Shown: positions 41,014-49,669 of the stretch, in pieces
Position numbering within the stretch: the first letter of the stretch is position 1
Layout: every line of letters starts with the position of its first letter
Assembly: GCF_042657185.1 (NCBI RefSeq)
Contig: NZ_JBHSNN010000021.1
Source: Ureibacillus thermophilus
Lineage (GTDB): Bacteria; Bacillota; Bacilli; Bacillales_A; Planococcaceae
Length of the DNA stretch: 64,000 nt
Direction: 5' to 3' (one strand)
Notes under the pieces: model-generated
The model's database searches: none
Seen by the model: only the letters and a program-made list of their open reading frames with translations
Told to the model about the DNA's origin: nothing
Program-made: the position numbers and the translations under genes

Positions 41014-42633
41014 TTATAGCGTAATAGCTTTTACTTCATCGATGTTTTCTAATTGAGATACGTACACTAAGTCTTCTTGAGTTACTTCGTTGTCGATAGA
41101 TAGAATCATGACAGCAGAACCGCCTACACGTTCGCGTCCTACCTGCATTGTGGCGATGTTGATATCTTTTTCAGCAAGTTTTGTAGCTACGCGGCCGATT
41201 GCACCTGGTTTGTCAATGTTTCGAATGTATAATAAGTGGCCTTCTGGAACAACATCCACTACAAAGTTTTCCACTTTTACGATACGAGCGCCAAGGCCGT
41301 TTAATAATGTACCAGCCACAGAATGTGTTTCATTTGAAGTTTTGACTTCAACTGTAATCAAGTTTGTAAATCCTTTAGCAGTTGTTGTTTTGTTTTCATT
41401 CACTTTAACGCCGTTTCGTTCAGTTAAATAGCGTGCATTGACATCGTTCACGTTTTCGCCATGTGTTTTCTTTAAGTAGCCTTTTAACGCATTTGCTGTC
41501 AGTGGACGCACATCGAAATTGGCGATTTCTCCAGCATAGTATAGGTTAATTTCTTTCAATGGCTCAGTTGTTACTTGAGATAAGAAAGAACCAAGTTTTT
41601 CAGCTAATTCAAAGAATGGCTCAACTTCTGCAAGTAATTCTTTTGGAATAGAAGGCATATTGACAGGATTTGTGACAGTACCTGTTTTAAAGTATTTAAT
41701 AATGTCTTTCGAAACATCCACTGCTACAGATTCTTGCGCTTCCACAGTTGAAGCTCCCAAGTGAGGTGTTGCAATCACTTGCGGCAATGTAAGTAATTTA
41801 TGGTCAGTTGCAGGTTCTTCAATGAATACGTCAAGAGCAGCACCTGCTACTTTACCTTCTACAATCGCATCGTATAAATCGTCTTCGTTGATGATTCCGC
41901 CGCGAGCGCAGTTAATAATGCGAACGCCTTGTTTCATTAAAGCGAATTTTTCTTTGTTGATCATATTTTTTGTCTCAGGCAATAAAGGCGTATGCACTGT
42001 AATAAAATCTGCTTCTTTGCAAATTTCGTCAACTGTTGCTTTTGTTACACCCAATTCTTTTGCGCGTTCTTCCGTTAAGAATGGGTCATAAGCCATGACG
42101 TTCATGCGTTGACCTTTTGCTCTGAATGCCACCTCTGTACCGATGCGGCCTAAACCGATAATGCCCAATGTTTTGTTTTTCAATTCAACCCCAACGTAAG
42201 ATTTGCGGTCCCATTTGCCGTTTTTCAAAGATAGATAAGCTTGAGGAATATGGCGAGCAAGAGAAGTCATCATGGCAATTGTATGTTCAGCAGCAGAGTT
42301 TGTGTTTCCGTCTGGTGCGTTAACGACGATAATTCCTCGTTCAGTAGCAGCTTGTAGGTCGATGTTGTCTACTCCAACACCAGCGCGGCCAATTAATTTT
42401 AAATTTTCAGCCGCTTCAATAACTTCGCGTGTCACTTTTGTCGCACTGCGCACAATTAAAGCATCTACATCTTTAATTTTTTTGATCAATTCTTCTTGAG
42501 AGTTGCCAGTGTCAATGATAATTTCCAAGTTTAAGTCTTTTTCTTCACGCAATGGGAAAATACCATCTTCGCTTAATGGATCTGCAATAAATACTTTAAT
42601 TACATCTGTAGCTGTAGTTTCTTTTGTTACCAT
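41014..42633 (-). CDS. serA: D-3-phosphoglycerate dehydrogenase SerA
   Basis: Oxidises 3-phosphoglycerate with NAD in the first step of serine synthesis. The 539-residue protein shows LKLIGRAGVGVDNID near residue 78, GLGRIGTEVAFRAKGQRMNVMAYDP near 150, the NCARGGIINEDDL region near 235 and HLGASTVEAQESVA near 290 with the catalytic His. An intervening domain and a C-terminal ACT domain (RNIDKPGAIGRVATKLAEKDINIATMQVGR) follow, a site of serine feedback in this type. TTTGGGTG-like and AAGGAG precede ATG 42633. A T-box leader stands upstream and should control it by tRNA charging. Confidence 0.96.
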   Translation of the reverse strand: MVTKETTATDVIKVFIADPLSEDGIFPLREEKDLNLEIIIDTGNSQEELIKKIKDVDALIVRSATKVTREVIEAAENLKLIGRAGVGVDNIDLQAATERGIIVVNAPDGNTNSAAEHTIAMMTSLARHIPQAYLSLKNGKWDRKSYVGVELKNKTLGIIGLGRIGTEVAFRAKGQRMNVMAYDPFLTEERAKELGVTKATVDEICKEADFITVHTPLLPETKNMINKEKFALMKQGVRIINCARGGIINEDDLYDAIVEGKVAGAALDVFIEEPATDHKLLTLPQVIATPHLGASTVEAQESVAVDVSKDIIKYFKTGTVTNPVNMPSIPKELLAEVEPFFELAEKLGSFLSQVTTEPLKEINLYYAGEIANFDVRPLTANALKGYLKKTHGENVNDVNARYLTERNGVKVNENKTTTAKGFTNLITVEVKTSNETHSVAGTLLNGLGARIVKVENFVVDVVPEGHLLYIRNIDKPGAIGRVATKLAEKDINIATMQVGRERVGGSAVMILSIDNEVTQEDLVYVSQLENIDEVKAITL

Positions 42634-42765
42634 CTGAAAAACTCCTTTTTGCTTTTTAATTAATTATTCTCGAATGATAGGTGTCAATACAACGTCGAAA
42701 CATCGAAAAATTCTTAAAGATTTTCGATAAAAAATACTCCTTTCATTTCGAAGTATTAAAAAAAG

Positions 42766-43018
42766 CCTTCCACCCCCTACAATGTAAGGGGCGAAAAGCT
42801 GCTTATCAACTTTACGCGGTACCACCCTTTTTCACTGCCGAAAGTTTATAAAAAATTCCGACAGCCTCAAGTGATGCGTAACGTGCATTACCCGGAAATG
42901 GCTTACTGCAATTTCGGCCTTTCTATTCAGGAGTGGAGCTACTGACGCCAGAAACGCTGATTTGCACCAACCATCAGCTCTCTTTAGATTCTGAACGCAA
43001 GAGCATGTCTCCGTCATA
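42766..43018 (-). promoter_or_regulatory. T-box riboswitch leader of serA, probably serine-specific
   Basis: The conserved T-box bulge AGGGTGGTACCGCG reads on the minus strand at 42815-42828, and an antiterminator can form around it. The intrinsic terminator (CCCCTTACATTGTAGGGG, then GGCTTTTTTT) lies just after, at about 42763-42793. Upstream, Stem I contains AGAGCTGATGGTTGGTGCAAATCAGC and then AGCTCCACTC, where UCC followed by A is the best specifier codon. UCC is serine. Uncharged tRNA-Ser would thus let serA be read through. Confidence 0.9.
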
Positions 43019-43287
43019 ATATTTTGACTATTATTTCAATGTGACTACATAATAAACTGAATTGTTCATGTTTGTCAACTCATATCCGCAATAAAATTAA
43101 ATAAATGAAATGAACACGCTTTAATTGAGCGATAATTGACGAACGTTAATGCAGATAATACAAAATAATATTCGTGTTTTTAATGAAGTATTTGTATTAA
43201 TCTACTTCAATTTTAATGGATTTTCAATAAGGAAGAGGAATTTTTTTTATACGGGTCGAAGTTAATAGGGTACAGAAAAATAAAGGG
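43019..43287. other. Intergenic region before the enoyl-CoA hydratase
   Basis: This AT-rich gap separates the T-box leader and the crotonase gene. It holds a 12-of-14 match to a catabolite-response element near 43109 (TGAACACGCTTTAA) of low confidence. No gene or RNA is recognised. Confidence 0.4.
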
Positions 43288-43296
43288 GTGGAGAAA

Positions 43297-44079
43297 TTGG
43301 CTTACGAAACAATTGAATTAACGATAAATGATCGCCAAGGGGTGCTAACGTTCAAACGTCCGGAATCGCTCAATGCGATGAATGAAGTGATGCTTCGAGA
43401 ACTAGCTGACTGTTTTGAACAGCTGCAGGAAGAAAAGAATGTTCAAGTATTAGTCATTAAAGGGGATGGACGGGCATTTTCTTCCGGCGGCGATATTAAA
43501 ATGATGCTGCAAAAAGATAAAATTGAAGATTTCCATGAAATTATGGATATTATTTCACGCATGGCAACTGCTTACTATCAATTGCCGATGATTACAATTG
43601 CGCAAGTTCATGGCGCTGCAGCAGGACTCGGATTTAGCCTTGCCATTGCATCCGATTTTATCATTGCGGAAGAAAACAGCAAACTGGCAATGAATTTTAT
43701 CGGCATCGGATTGATTCCAGATGGTGGCGGACATTTCTTCATGAAAGAACGGGTCGGCATACCAAAGGCAAAGCAAATTATTTGGGAAGGCAAAATTATG
43801 AATGGAGAAGAAGCGCAAAAACTTGGACTAATAGACGTTGTGGTGAAAGATGGCAAGGCAGATCAATACGTTCAGGAATTTGTGAAGAAACTCCTGTCCA
43901 GCCCAATATTAGCGATGCTTGAAACAAAGAAAATTTATCATTCCGAACGCATAGAAGAACTGAAAAACATATTGAATCAAGAATTAGTGGCCCAAACTAA
44001 AATGAGGCAAACGAAAGACCATTTGGAAGGTATTAAAGCTTTTGTAGAAAAACGTGCGCCTCAATTTGTCGGCCAATAA
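43297..44079 (+). CDS. Enoyl-CoA hydratase/isomerase family protein
   Basis: A crotonase-fold enzyme of about 260 residues, likely in fatty acid or related acyl-CoA breakdown. LTFKRPESLNAMNEVM is near residue 18, the oxyanion hole Gly in FSSGGDIKMM near 65 and HGAAAGLGFSLAIASDFIIAEE near 108; GIGLIPDGGGHFF follows near 140. I prefer TTG 43297 because AAAGGGG stands upstream; GTG 43288 overlaps that site. The Glu of true hydratases is replaced by Asp in the IPDGG loop, as in many isomerase-like members, so hydratase activity is uncertain. Confidence 0.87.
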   Translation: MAYETIELTINDRQGVLTFKRPESLNAMNEVMLRELADCFEQLQEEKNVQVLVIKGDGRAFSSGGDIKMMLQKDKIEDFHEIMDIISRMATAYYQLPMITIAQVHGAAAGLGFSLAIASDFIIAEENSKLAMNFIGIGLIPDGGGHFFMKERVGIPKAKQIIWEGKIMNGEEAQKLGLIDVVVKDGKADQYVQEFVKKLLSSPILAMLETKKIYHSERIEELKNILNQELVAQTKMRQTKDHLEGIKAFVEKRAPQFVGQ

Positions 44080-44083
44080 AAAT

Positions 44084-44116
44084 GAGAGGTTGACTCAAAT
44101 CATGAGTCAACCTCTA
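44084..44116. terminator. Bidirectional terminator between the enoyl-CoA hydratase and yhzD genes
   Basis: GAGAGGTTGACTCA and TGAGTCAACCTCT are perfect complements around AATCA. It overlaps the 3' end of the minus-strand yhzD-like gene. Confidence 0.75.
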
Positions 44117-44306
44117 ACTTTGACGAATGGAATAAAATCAATTTTCCTGAAGAATTCACAAGGCGATGTGGTTTATCTTGCACCCCTTTTTCCACAATGC
44201 GTTTTTGGCCTTCAATTTTTGCCTCTTGTTCGTTTTCAAATTCCCAAACTTCATTGAATAAAATTTCCCCATTTTTTTCGAAAGCTGTGAAATAAAAATT
44301 TGCCAT
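44100..44306 (-). CDS. YhzD-like small protein
   Basis: A 68-residue soluble protein with the start of the YhzD family (MANFYFTAFEKNGEILFNEVWEFENEQEAKIEGQ). In Bacillus subtilis yhzD is near yhaM too. GGATGAGG precedes ATG 44306; the frame extends to 44390 but the added residues lack a ribosome site. Its function is unknown. Its stop lies inside a terminator hairpin shared with the convergent enoyl-CoA hydratase gene. Confidence 0.65.
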   Translation of the reverse strand: MANFYFTAFEKNGEILFNEVWEFENEQEAKIEGQKRIVEKGVQDKPHRLVNSSGKLILFHSSKLEVDS

Positions 44307-44464
44307 CCTCATCCCCATCCTTTTTTGAATATTCCATTTTATTATATAACAAAAGTAAAGTACGTTAGTAGATAAAGAATATCGATTCAATCATCGAATC
44401 CATTCCAAACAAATGGTACAATAAGAGAGAAACGATTGTTTTGAACGAAAGAAGGGGATACGCA

Positions 44465-45409
44465 ATGCCAGGAATTACTCAACTTCAACCTGGAGATGAG
44501 GTGAATCAATTTTTATTGATTAAACAAGCGACGAAAGGGATCACAACCGTTGGGAAACCTTTCATGACGCTGATTTTACAAGATAAAAGCGGCGATATTG
44601 AAGCGAAACTTTGGGATACAAATGAAGAACATGAAAGAATATACCAGCCTCAAACCATTGTCAAAATTGGCGGGGAAATCCATGAGTATCGAGGCAAAAA
44701 CCAACTTCGCATTAAACAAATTCGGCCGGCAAGACCGGAAGATGGCGTTCAAATAAAAGATTTAATGCCTTCCGCTGCTACGCCAAAGGAAGAATTGTTT
44801 GAAGAATTAACTCAATATTTCTTTGAAATAAAAAATCCAAAAATCTCCAGAATTACACGCTATTTGATGAAAAAATATCAAATGGAAATGTCCGTATATC
44901 CTGCTGCTACGAAAAACCACCACGATTATGTTTCAGGGCTGTTGGATCATGTGGTTTCCATGCTGCGATTAGGAAAGGCCCTTTGTGAATTATATCCAAC
45001 CTTGAATAAGGATTTAATTTATGCGGGCATTATCTTGCATGATTTAGGGAAAGTAAAGGAACTATCCGGCCCTGTTTCAACAATGTATACGGTTGAAGGA
45101 AATTTATTGGGCCATATTACAATCATGGTGGATGAAATCGGGCAGGCTGCAAAGGAATTAGGCATTGAAGGAGAAGAAGTGATGGTGCTTCAACACATCG
45201 TTTTATCCCATCACGGCAAGGAAGAATGGGGCAGCCCGAAAAAACCAATGATCCAAGAGGCAGAAATACTGCATTATATTGACAATATTGACGCCAAAAT
45301 GAATATGTTGACACGGGCTCTAAGCAAAACGAAGCCAGGAGAATTTACGGAGCGTATTTTTGCGTTGGATAATCGTTCTTTCTACAAACCGAAATTTGAA
45401 GAATCATAA
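44465..45409 (+). CDS. yhaM: 3'-5' exoribonuclease YhaM
   Basis: A nuclease with an OB-fold nucleic acid-binding N-terminus (about 1-90: IEAKLWDTNEEHERIYQPQTIVKIGGEIHEYRGKNQLRIKQI) and an HD metal domain (about 160-280: HHDYVSGLLDHVVSMLRLG, ILHDLGKVKEL, LQHIVLSHHGKEEWGSP). It degrades RNA or DNA from the 3' end. ATG 44465 (MPGITQLQPG) follows GAAGGGGATAC; an earlier TTG at 44441 is less fitting. prsA lies downstream as in Bacillus subtilis. Confidence 0.94.
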   Translation: MPGITQLQPGDEVNQFLLIKQATKGITTVGKPFMTLILQDKSGDIEAKLWDTNEEHERIYQPQTIVKIGGEIHEYRGKNQLRIKQIRPARPEDGVQIKDLMPSAATPKEELFEELTQYFFEIKNPKISRITRYLMKKYQMEMSVYPAATKNHHDYVSGLLDHVVSMLRLGKALCELYPTLNKDLIYAGIILHDLGKVKELSGPVSTMYTVEGNLLGHITIMVDEIGQAAKELGIEGEEVMVLQHIVLSHHGKEEWGSPKKPMIQEAEILHYIDNIDAKMNMLTRALSKTKPGEFTERIFALDNRSFYKPKFEES

Positions 45410-45416
45410 TTTCTGC

Positions 45417-45456
45417 GAGCGAATGGGGGAAATGTTTACCCTTTCGCTCTTTTTTT
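45417..45456 (+). terminator. Terminator of yhaM
   Basis: GAGCGAATGGG and CCCTTTCGCTC pair around GGAAATGTTTA, followed by seven T residues. Confidence 0.85.
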
Positions 45457-45537
45457 GCCCGGAATGGAGAATTTTGAAGAAGTCTAATTACTTTGATAGT
45501 TTACTTAGCATTAAGCGCAAACTTATTTATAAAAAAA

Positions 45538-45562
45538 GTGCTGGCCTTATTCGCCAACACCG
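45538..45562 (-). terminator. Terminator of prsA
   Basis: On the minus strand GTGTTGGC pairs with GCCAGCAC, with seven T residues after. Placed after the prsA stop. Confidence 0.7.
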
Positions 45563-45577
45563 TTTCACTAAATTTAA

Positions 45578-46468
45578 TTATTTCTCTTTGCTTTCAGCTT
45601 CTTTATCATCATCGTCTGTGTCAGTTCCTAAAATTTGAGAAAATGCATTTTTCAAATCTTCATCTTTAATATTAATATCCGCTTCTTTTAGTAATTCTTC
45701 TATTTTCGCATTAATGCCGCCTTTCATTTCAATTAATGTTTGGCGGATTTCATCTTTTTTCTCTTCTAATGTACCATAGTTTTCCACTTCACGTTTGTCC
45801 AAAAGTTGGATGATATGATAGCCGAATTCTGTTTTCACAGGTTCGCTGATTTCATTCGCTTTTAATGCATAGGCCGCATCATTGAATTCTGGCACCATAT
45901 TGCCGACAGTAAACCAGCCTAAGTCGCCGCCGTTTTCTGCATTACCTGTGTCTTTTGAGTATTCTTTTGCTAATTTCGCGAAGTCTTCACCATTTTTCAG
46001 TTTTTTAAGAACTTCATTTGCAGTTTTTTCATCATCCACTAAAATATGGCGGGCGTGCAATTCATATTTTCCTTGTTCGTAATATTTTTTGATTTCTTCA
46101 TCTGAAATTTTAATATCGTTTTTTGCTTTTTCTTGCAATAATGTAAAGCGGATATTGGATTTAAATTGTTCTTCTGTCAACCCTTGTTGTTTTAAAATAT
46201 CGTTAAAGGAATCGCCAAATTGGTCTTTATATTGATTTAATCGTTCTTCTACTTCCTTATCAGATACTTCATATTTATTTTCTAAAACTTGTTCTAGGAC
46301 GACTTGTTCTAATAGCACACTTCCTGCCAAATCTTTAATTTCGTCATAGAACTGATCTTTCGTAATATCGCCGTATTTTGTGGAAACTACCACTTCGTCA
46401 CCGGAATTGCAAGCGGATAAGGCGAAAACGGATGTTGCTAATGCAATGGCTAAAACTGTTTTTTTCAT
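45578..46468 (-). CDS. prsA: Foldase lipoprotein PrsA
   Basis: A parvulin-type peptidyl-prolyl isomerase that folds secreted proteins outside the membrane. The signal peptide ends in the lipobox ALSAC, with Cys20 as the anchor. A SurA-like helical part leads to the parvulin domain at about 135-230: LHARHILVDDEKTANEVLKKLKNGEDFAKLAKEYSKD and GGDLGWFTVGNMVPEFNDAAYALKANEISEPVKTEFGYHIIQLL. Length 296 aa fits. AGGGAGAGAAAG precedes the ATG at 46468. The gene context is conserved next to hpr in Bacillus. Confidence 0.96.
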   Translation of the reverse strand: MKKTVLAIALATSVFALSACNSGDEVVVSTKYGDITKDQFYDEIKDLAGSVLLEQVVLEQVLENKYEVSDKEVEERLNQYKDQFGDSFNDILKQQGLTEEQFKSNIRFTLLQEKAKNDIKISDEEIKKYYEQGKYELHARHILVDDEKTANEVLKKLKNGEDFAKLAKEYSKDTGNAENGGDLGWFTVGNMVPEFNDAAYALKANEISEPVKTEFGYHIIQLLDKREVENYGTLEEKKDEIRQTLIEMKGGINAKIEELLKEADINIKDEDLKNAFSQILGTDTDDDDKEAESKEK

Positions 46469-46616
46469 AAACTTTCTTTCTCTCCCTGTCTATAAATTCC
46501 ATTTGTACTATAACATAAACGAACCAGAAACGAAATGGTTCCACTAATTATGTTTGCCTAGGTACCTCATTTCCCCCTGCATACTATAGGCAGTAGAAAG
46601 GAAAGGAGGTGTCGGT

Positions 46617-46718
46617 ATGGGCCAAAGTTATGGTGGTGGATACGGTGGTAGCTGGTTCGCGCTTCTTGTTGTGTTGTTCATTTTATTAATCATTGTAGGT
46701 GCAGCATACTTGCACTAA
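46617..46718 (+). CDS. YjcZ/SscA-type small sporulation protein
   Basis: A 33-residue peptide with the pattern of the YjcZ family: a Gly/Tyr-rich N-terminus (YGGGYGGSWFALLVVLFILL) and one hydrophobic span ending YLH. AAAGGAGGTG precedes ATG 46617 and a strong terminator follows. Such peptides are made in spores or sporulating cells in Bacillus (SscA helps assemble the spore coat); yhzE is at the matching place beside prsA in B. subtilis. It is too short for routine gene calls. Confidence 0.85.
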   Translation: MGQSYGGGYGGSWFALLVVLFILLIIVGAAYLH

Positions 46719-46728
46719 TGTAAATTTT

Positions 46729-46757
46729 GAGCTAAAGGAAATCCTTTAGCTCTTTAT
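46729..46757 (+). terminator. Terminator of the YjcZ-type gene
   Basis: GAGCTAAAGG and CCTTTAGCTC pair around AAAT, with TTTATTTAT after. Confidence 0.85.
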
Positions 46758-46774
46758 TTATGTGCATAAAGCCA

Positions 46775-46966
46775 TCATAAATTGATGGCAGTGTACACCT
46801 CAATGTAAAAAGAAATGAGTAAAATCGTAATTAAAATATTAATCGCTCTGAAAATTTTCGTTTGTTTTTCTTCGGGAATTTCTTTTTGTATACATAATGC
46901 ATAGGTCATCCGATTAATTTGAAATAAATAAAAGACAGAAAATAATATTACAGTGAACAGTAGCAA
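46775..46966 (-). CDS. Small membrane protein, unknown
   Basis: A 63-residue protein with hydrophobic spans at both ends (LLFTVILFSVFYLFQI and INILITILLISFYIEVYTAI) and a charged loop between. The start is TTG 46966 with GGGAGG upstream. It does not match a family I know. It lies between the YjcZ-type gene and the DUF3267 gene, both in the prsA-hpr block. Confidence 0.55.
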   Translation of the reverse strand: MLLFTVILFSVFYLFQINRMTYALCIQKEIPEEKQTKIFRAINILITILLISFYIEVYTAINL

Positions 46967-47057
46967 AGTGGTTCCTCCCTTCTATCACTTCATTTAAGGA
47001 TATCAAAAAATGTTGTTATTCTACAAGTAAGTTCCCTATTCTTTAGAAATTGGCGGT

Positions 47058-47609
47058 TCACGGGTTTGGAAAAGTGGGAGGAACTAGAATTTCATACCCT
47101 TTTGGAGTTTCTTCAATGACTGCATTTTTTGGCGCTTTGATCAGGTGTTTAAAATATAATATGTCTATTAAGCAAATGGAACAATGATATCCAAGCAAAA
47201 TGCAAGCATAATGGGAATAATAAGGAAAAAGAAACGCTAAGAGTATTAATAAAGCATTCAAAAAAATAAAAGGCGCAATCAAAATAAACATATATCGATT
47301 TTTCGGTATCATTTTTTTTATTCGAATATTAACGATCGGAAATAAATGAAATTCAAATCTCCATTTTAGTTTAGCGGATTTTTGATAAGAAAAAAGCGAA
47401 TAGTAATGAATCAGTTTATGCAGCGGATAAAACAAAAAAAAGACCAAAACAAATAAAGGAAAATATTGTACATCATAGCTTAATGGACGCTTAAACCCAA
47501 CAAGAATAAAGGAAAAGGAAAAAACTAAAATGAAAATTATCACCATATATAAAATCAGCCGCGGCAGACGATATTCCCGTTTAATATTTATTACTTTCCA
47601 ACAATGCAT
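47058..47609 (-). CDS. DUF3267 family membrane protein
   Basis: A 183-residue protein with four or five hydrophobic spans. It looks like the DUF3267 family, whose members carry an HExxH-like zinc motif; here the matching segment reads PLHKLIHYYSLF, with two His but no Glu, so protease activity is doubtful. KMIPKNRYMFILIAPFIFLNALLILLAFLFP is typical. AGAGAGGTAGTC precedes the ATG at 47609. It is downstream of hpr in the same direction, like yhaJ-region genes of Bacillus. Confidence 0.7.
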   Translation of the reverse strand: MHCWKVINIKREYRLPRLILYMVIIFILVFSFSFILVGFKRPLSYDVQYFPLFVLVFFLFYPLHKLIHYYSLFSYQKSAKLKWRFEFHLFPIVNIRIKKMIPKNRYMFILIAPFIFLNALLILLAFLFPYYSHYACILLGYHCSICLIDILYFKHLIKAPKNAVIEETPKGYEILVPPTFPNP

Positions 47610-47679
47610 AATGACTACCTCTCTATGTCATTTCAAGAAAATTGTAAAACAAATCGATGGATGAGAGAAATATTTTATG

Positions 47680-47713
47680 CGAAAAAAAGAAAAAAGAGTG
47701 TACAGATACACTC
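47680..47713 (-). terminator. Terminator of hpr
   Basis: GAGTGTATC/GATACACTC-type hairpin (GAGTGTACAGATACACTC at 47696-47713), followed on the minus strand by TTTTTTCTTTTTTT. Confidence 0.85.
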
Positions 47714-47734
47714 CCCAAATCCCCAATTGCTTAC

Positions 47735-48310
47735 TTATTTCATAACAATTTCATTATTTTTAATTGCTACTTGATTTTTATCTATTTCTTCGATGGAATC
47801 TTTAAAATTTTTAAAAGATCGTTCAAAAATTTCGATAAAATCTTCCCCGTAAATATTGCGTATAATTGCCGTAACGTCTAAAAATTCTGGAAATCTTCCA
47901 TACAGTTCTTTTAATGCTAGAGAACCTTCTAGGATAGAATGCTCCGTATCCAAGTAATGGTCGTACATGCGGATGACTAATTCAGCGCCTTCAGGAGTCA
48001 ATTCAACGTAAGTGTTGCGCTTATCGTCGTCACGCTTTGAAAATTTAAGAAGCCCACGTTCTTCCAATTTTTTTGAGAAGTTGAAGGCAGTTGAAACGTG
48101 CATTACCCCAAATCTGGCAACATCTGAAATAGAAGCGCCTTGTAAATGGTAAGCAATCCATAAAATGTGGTGTTCGTTGATGTTTAAATTGAACGGTTTA
48201 ATCCATTGTTGCCAGTCTTTTTCTACTGCTTTCCATAGGGCTTTAGACAGTTGAGCAATCCGCTGACTATAAATCATGGCTTCTTTCAATGAGTAGGATT
48301 CCGCAGCCAA
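47735..48310 (-). CDS. hpr: HTH-type transcriptional regulator Hpr (ScoC)
   Basis: A MarR-family repressor that in Bacillus subtilis holds back protease genes and sporulation. The 191-residue protein has the winged-helix region at about 55-130: INEHHILWIAYHLQGASISDVARFGVMHVSTAFNFSKKLEERGLLKFSKRDDDKRNTYVELTPEGAEL, all close to Hpr. The start is TTG 48310 behind AAGAAGGTGA. Context prsA-hpr-yhaH-trpP-hit matches B. subtilis, making the name safe. Confidence 0.95.
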   Translation of the reverse strand: MAAESYSLKEAMIYSQRIAQLSKALWKAVEKDWQQWIKPFNLNINEHHILWIAYHLQGASISDVARFGVMHVSTAFNFSKKLEERGLLKFSKRDDDKRNTYVELTPEGAELVIRMYDHYLDTEHSILEGSLALKELYGRFPEFLDVTAIIRNIYGEDFIEIFERSFKNFKDSIEEIDKNQVAIKNNEIVMK

Positions 48311-48477
48311 TTCGATTCACCTTCTTTTTATAAGTTTTTAAAATATTATAGCAATAAAAGAAAAAAGTTTAAAGTTAAAAAATATACATAAATCAAAAAG
48401 CGATAAATAAATATTATTTTTAAAATAAAATTAGAAAATGAACGAGATGATCAACGGATTTTTATGATAAAAAAGAA

Positions 48478-48864
48478 CTAATTTTTATTTGTTTGATCTT
48501 TCTTTAATTGTGAAAGATTATTCTCGATTTCGTTAATACTTTTCTGTAATTTTTCTAATTCTTCTATTAGCTTTTCCGAATCTGGTTTGATTTCTTCTTT
48601 ATATTGGGAAATAGACGTTTTTAGATCAAATAATATTTTTGGTATAGTAATTTTTGCTTCGTTGGATAATTTAGAAAAGGCGTTTTTCAAGTCGTTAATT
48701 TGAAAGCTAATTTCTTCGATGGTGGATTTCATATTGTTGACTGTTGTTTTTACATTTTTTCTCAATTGTTGTCCGGACTGTGGAGTCGTAAAAAATGCTG
48801 CAGCAAGGCCTGCAATCACACCTGTCGAAATTCCTAAGAAAAATGGTTTAACACGCATCGCCAA
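48478..48864 (-). CDS. yhaH: YtxH domain protein (YhaH-like)
   Basis: A 128-residue protein with an N-terminal hydrophobic span (PFFLGISTGVIAGLAAAFFTTPQSG) containing the YtxH/gas-vesicle-like signature and TTPQSGQQLR, followed by a long, charged coiled-coil tail with KSTIEEISFQINDLKNAFSKL. It is probably membrane attached. GGAGAGATTGGCG precedes the ATG at 48864. Function is unknown, but location next to hpr equals that of yhaH in Bacillus subtilis. Confidence 0.85.
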   Translation of the reverse strand: MAMRVKPFFLGISTGVIAGLAAAFFTTPQSGQQLRKNVKTTVNNMKSTIEEISFQINDLKNAFSKLSNEAKITIPKILFDLKTSISQYKEEIKPDSEKLIEELEKLQKSINEIENNLSQLKKDQTNKN

Positions 48865-48960
48865 TCTCTCCTTTATTATGTACTCAATAGTATGTAAAGA
48901 AAATGGTTTGTTTATTAATTAACCCCCATATCTTTTATTAAACCAAAATAACAGGAAATA

Positions 48961-48996
48961 AAAAAGCTATCTAAGTAAAACGAATACTTAGATAGC
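48961..48996 (-). terminator. Terminator of trpP
   Basis: GCTATCTAAGTA pairs with TACTTAGATAGC around the AAACGAA loop, followed on the minus strand by TTTTTTATT. Confidence 0.85.
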
Positions 48997-49004
48997 GAAT
49001 TTTT

Positions 49005-49541
49005 TTATGCTTGTGTAATGGAAGTTTCAAATTTCGAACGTTTTAACAAATTTGTAAGGATTGGGTAAATGATGCAGAATGCAACAATATTGGCAATTGT
49101 TGCAGGAATTACTCCTGTTGCAAACATAATTCCAAAAGCTGCTGGCATGTCGCCAACTAATAGAAGCAGCATGGACAAGAATACGGTTCCGGACAACAAT
49201 GTACCAAGACCGATTAAAATAGCGTAAACAACAATGTTTTTTGCGAATTTATTGACTACATAAAGAATTAGTAAAAAGACAAAACCTGTTACAAATTTAT
49301 CGATGATATTTGGAATGAGCGAACCTGGAATAGATGAGAATAATCCAGAAAGTACACCTGTAACAACAGAAAGAATAAAGGCGTCTCGAACATTCGGGAA
49401 TAAAATAATCCCAACAAACATCATTGTCAGCATCATATCTGGCTTAATTCCGCCACCGATTGGAATAGGCGGCATCACCAAATAAAGCGCTGTTCCAATA
49501 CCAATTAAAAGGGCCATTAATACTAAATTTTTCGTTTTCAT
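49005..49541 (-). CDS. trpP: Tryptophan transporter TrpP
   Basis: A 178-residue integral membrane protein with five or six hydrophobic spans, matching the TrpP (YhaG) family of tryptophan importers. LYLVMPPIPIGGGIKPDMMLTMMFVGIILFPN is the family core near residue 20, and GLFSSIPGSLIPNIIDKFVTGF follows. A run of NAG triplets overlaps the ribosome-binding site, which should let TRAP shut off translation when tryptophan is plentiful, as in Bacillus subtilis. It is transcribed alone and has its own terminator. Confidence 0.93.
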   Translation of the reverse strand: MKTKNLVLMALLIGIGTALYLVMPPIPIGGGIKPDMMLTMMFVGIILFPNVRDAFILSVVTGVLSGLFSSIPGSLIPNIIDKFVTGFVFLLILYVVNKFAKNIVVYAILIGLGTLLSGTVFLSMLLLLVGDMPAAFGIMFATGVIPATIANIVAFCIIYPILTNLLKRSKFETSITQA

Positions 49542-49547
49542 ACACTT

Positions 49548-49579
49548 CTCTCCTCTGCTAAACTATGCTCAACTTCCTA
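49548..49579 (-). promoter_or_regulatory. TRAP-binding site over the trpP ribosome-binding site
   Basis: Read on the minus strand, NAG triplets are TAG (49579-49577), AAG (49575-49573), GAG (49570-49568), TAG (49565-49563), TAG (49560-49558), GAG (49555-49553) and GAG (49550-49548). The last six repeat every 5 nt, with two spacer bases, the spacing TRAP prefers. GAGGAGAG in this run is also the Shine-Dalgarno sequence of trpP, so TRAP binding would block ribosomes. Confidence 0.8.
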
Positions 49580-49669
49580 ACAGTCACTAGCTGTCAGCGA
49601 AATTTATAGTACGATAATTGTAATCTTATAAGAAATAATTTTCAAGTATTTTTAATAGAGTATAAATAA

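Noticed and set aside
43109..43122. Catabolite-response element before the enoyl-CoA hydratase
   Set aside because: Twelve of 14 positions match, but the two mismatches are at conserved places; kept only as a mention.
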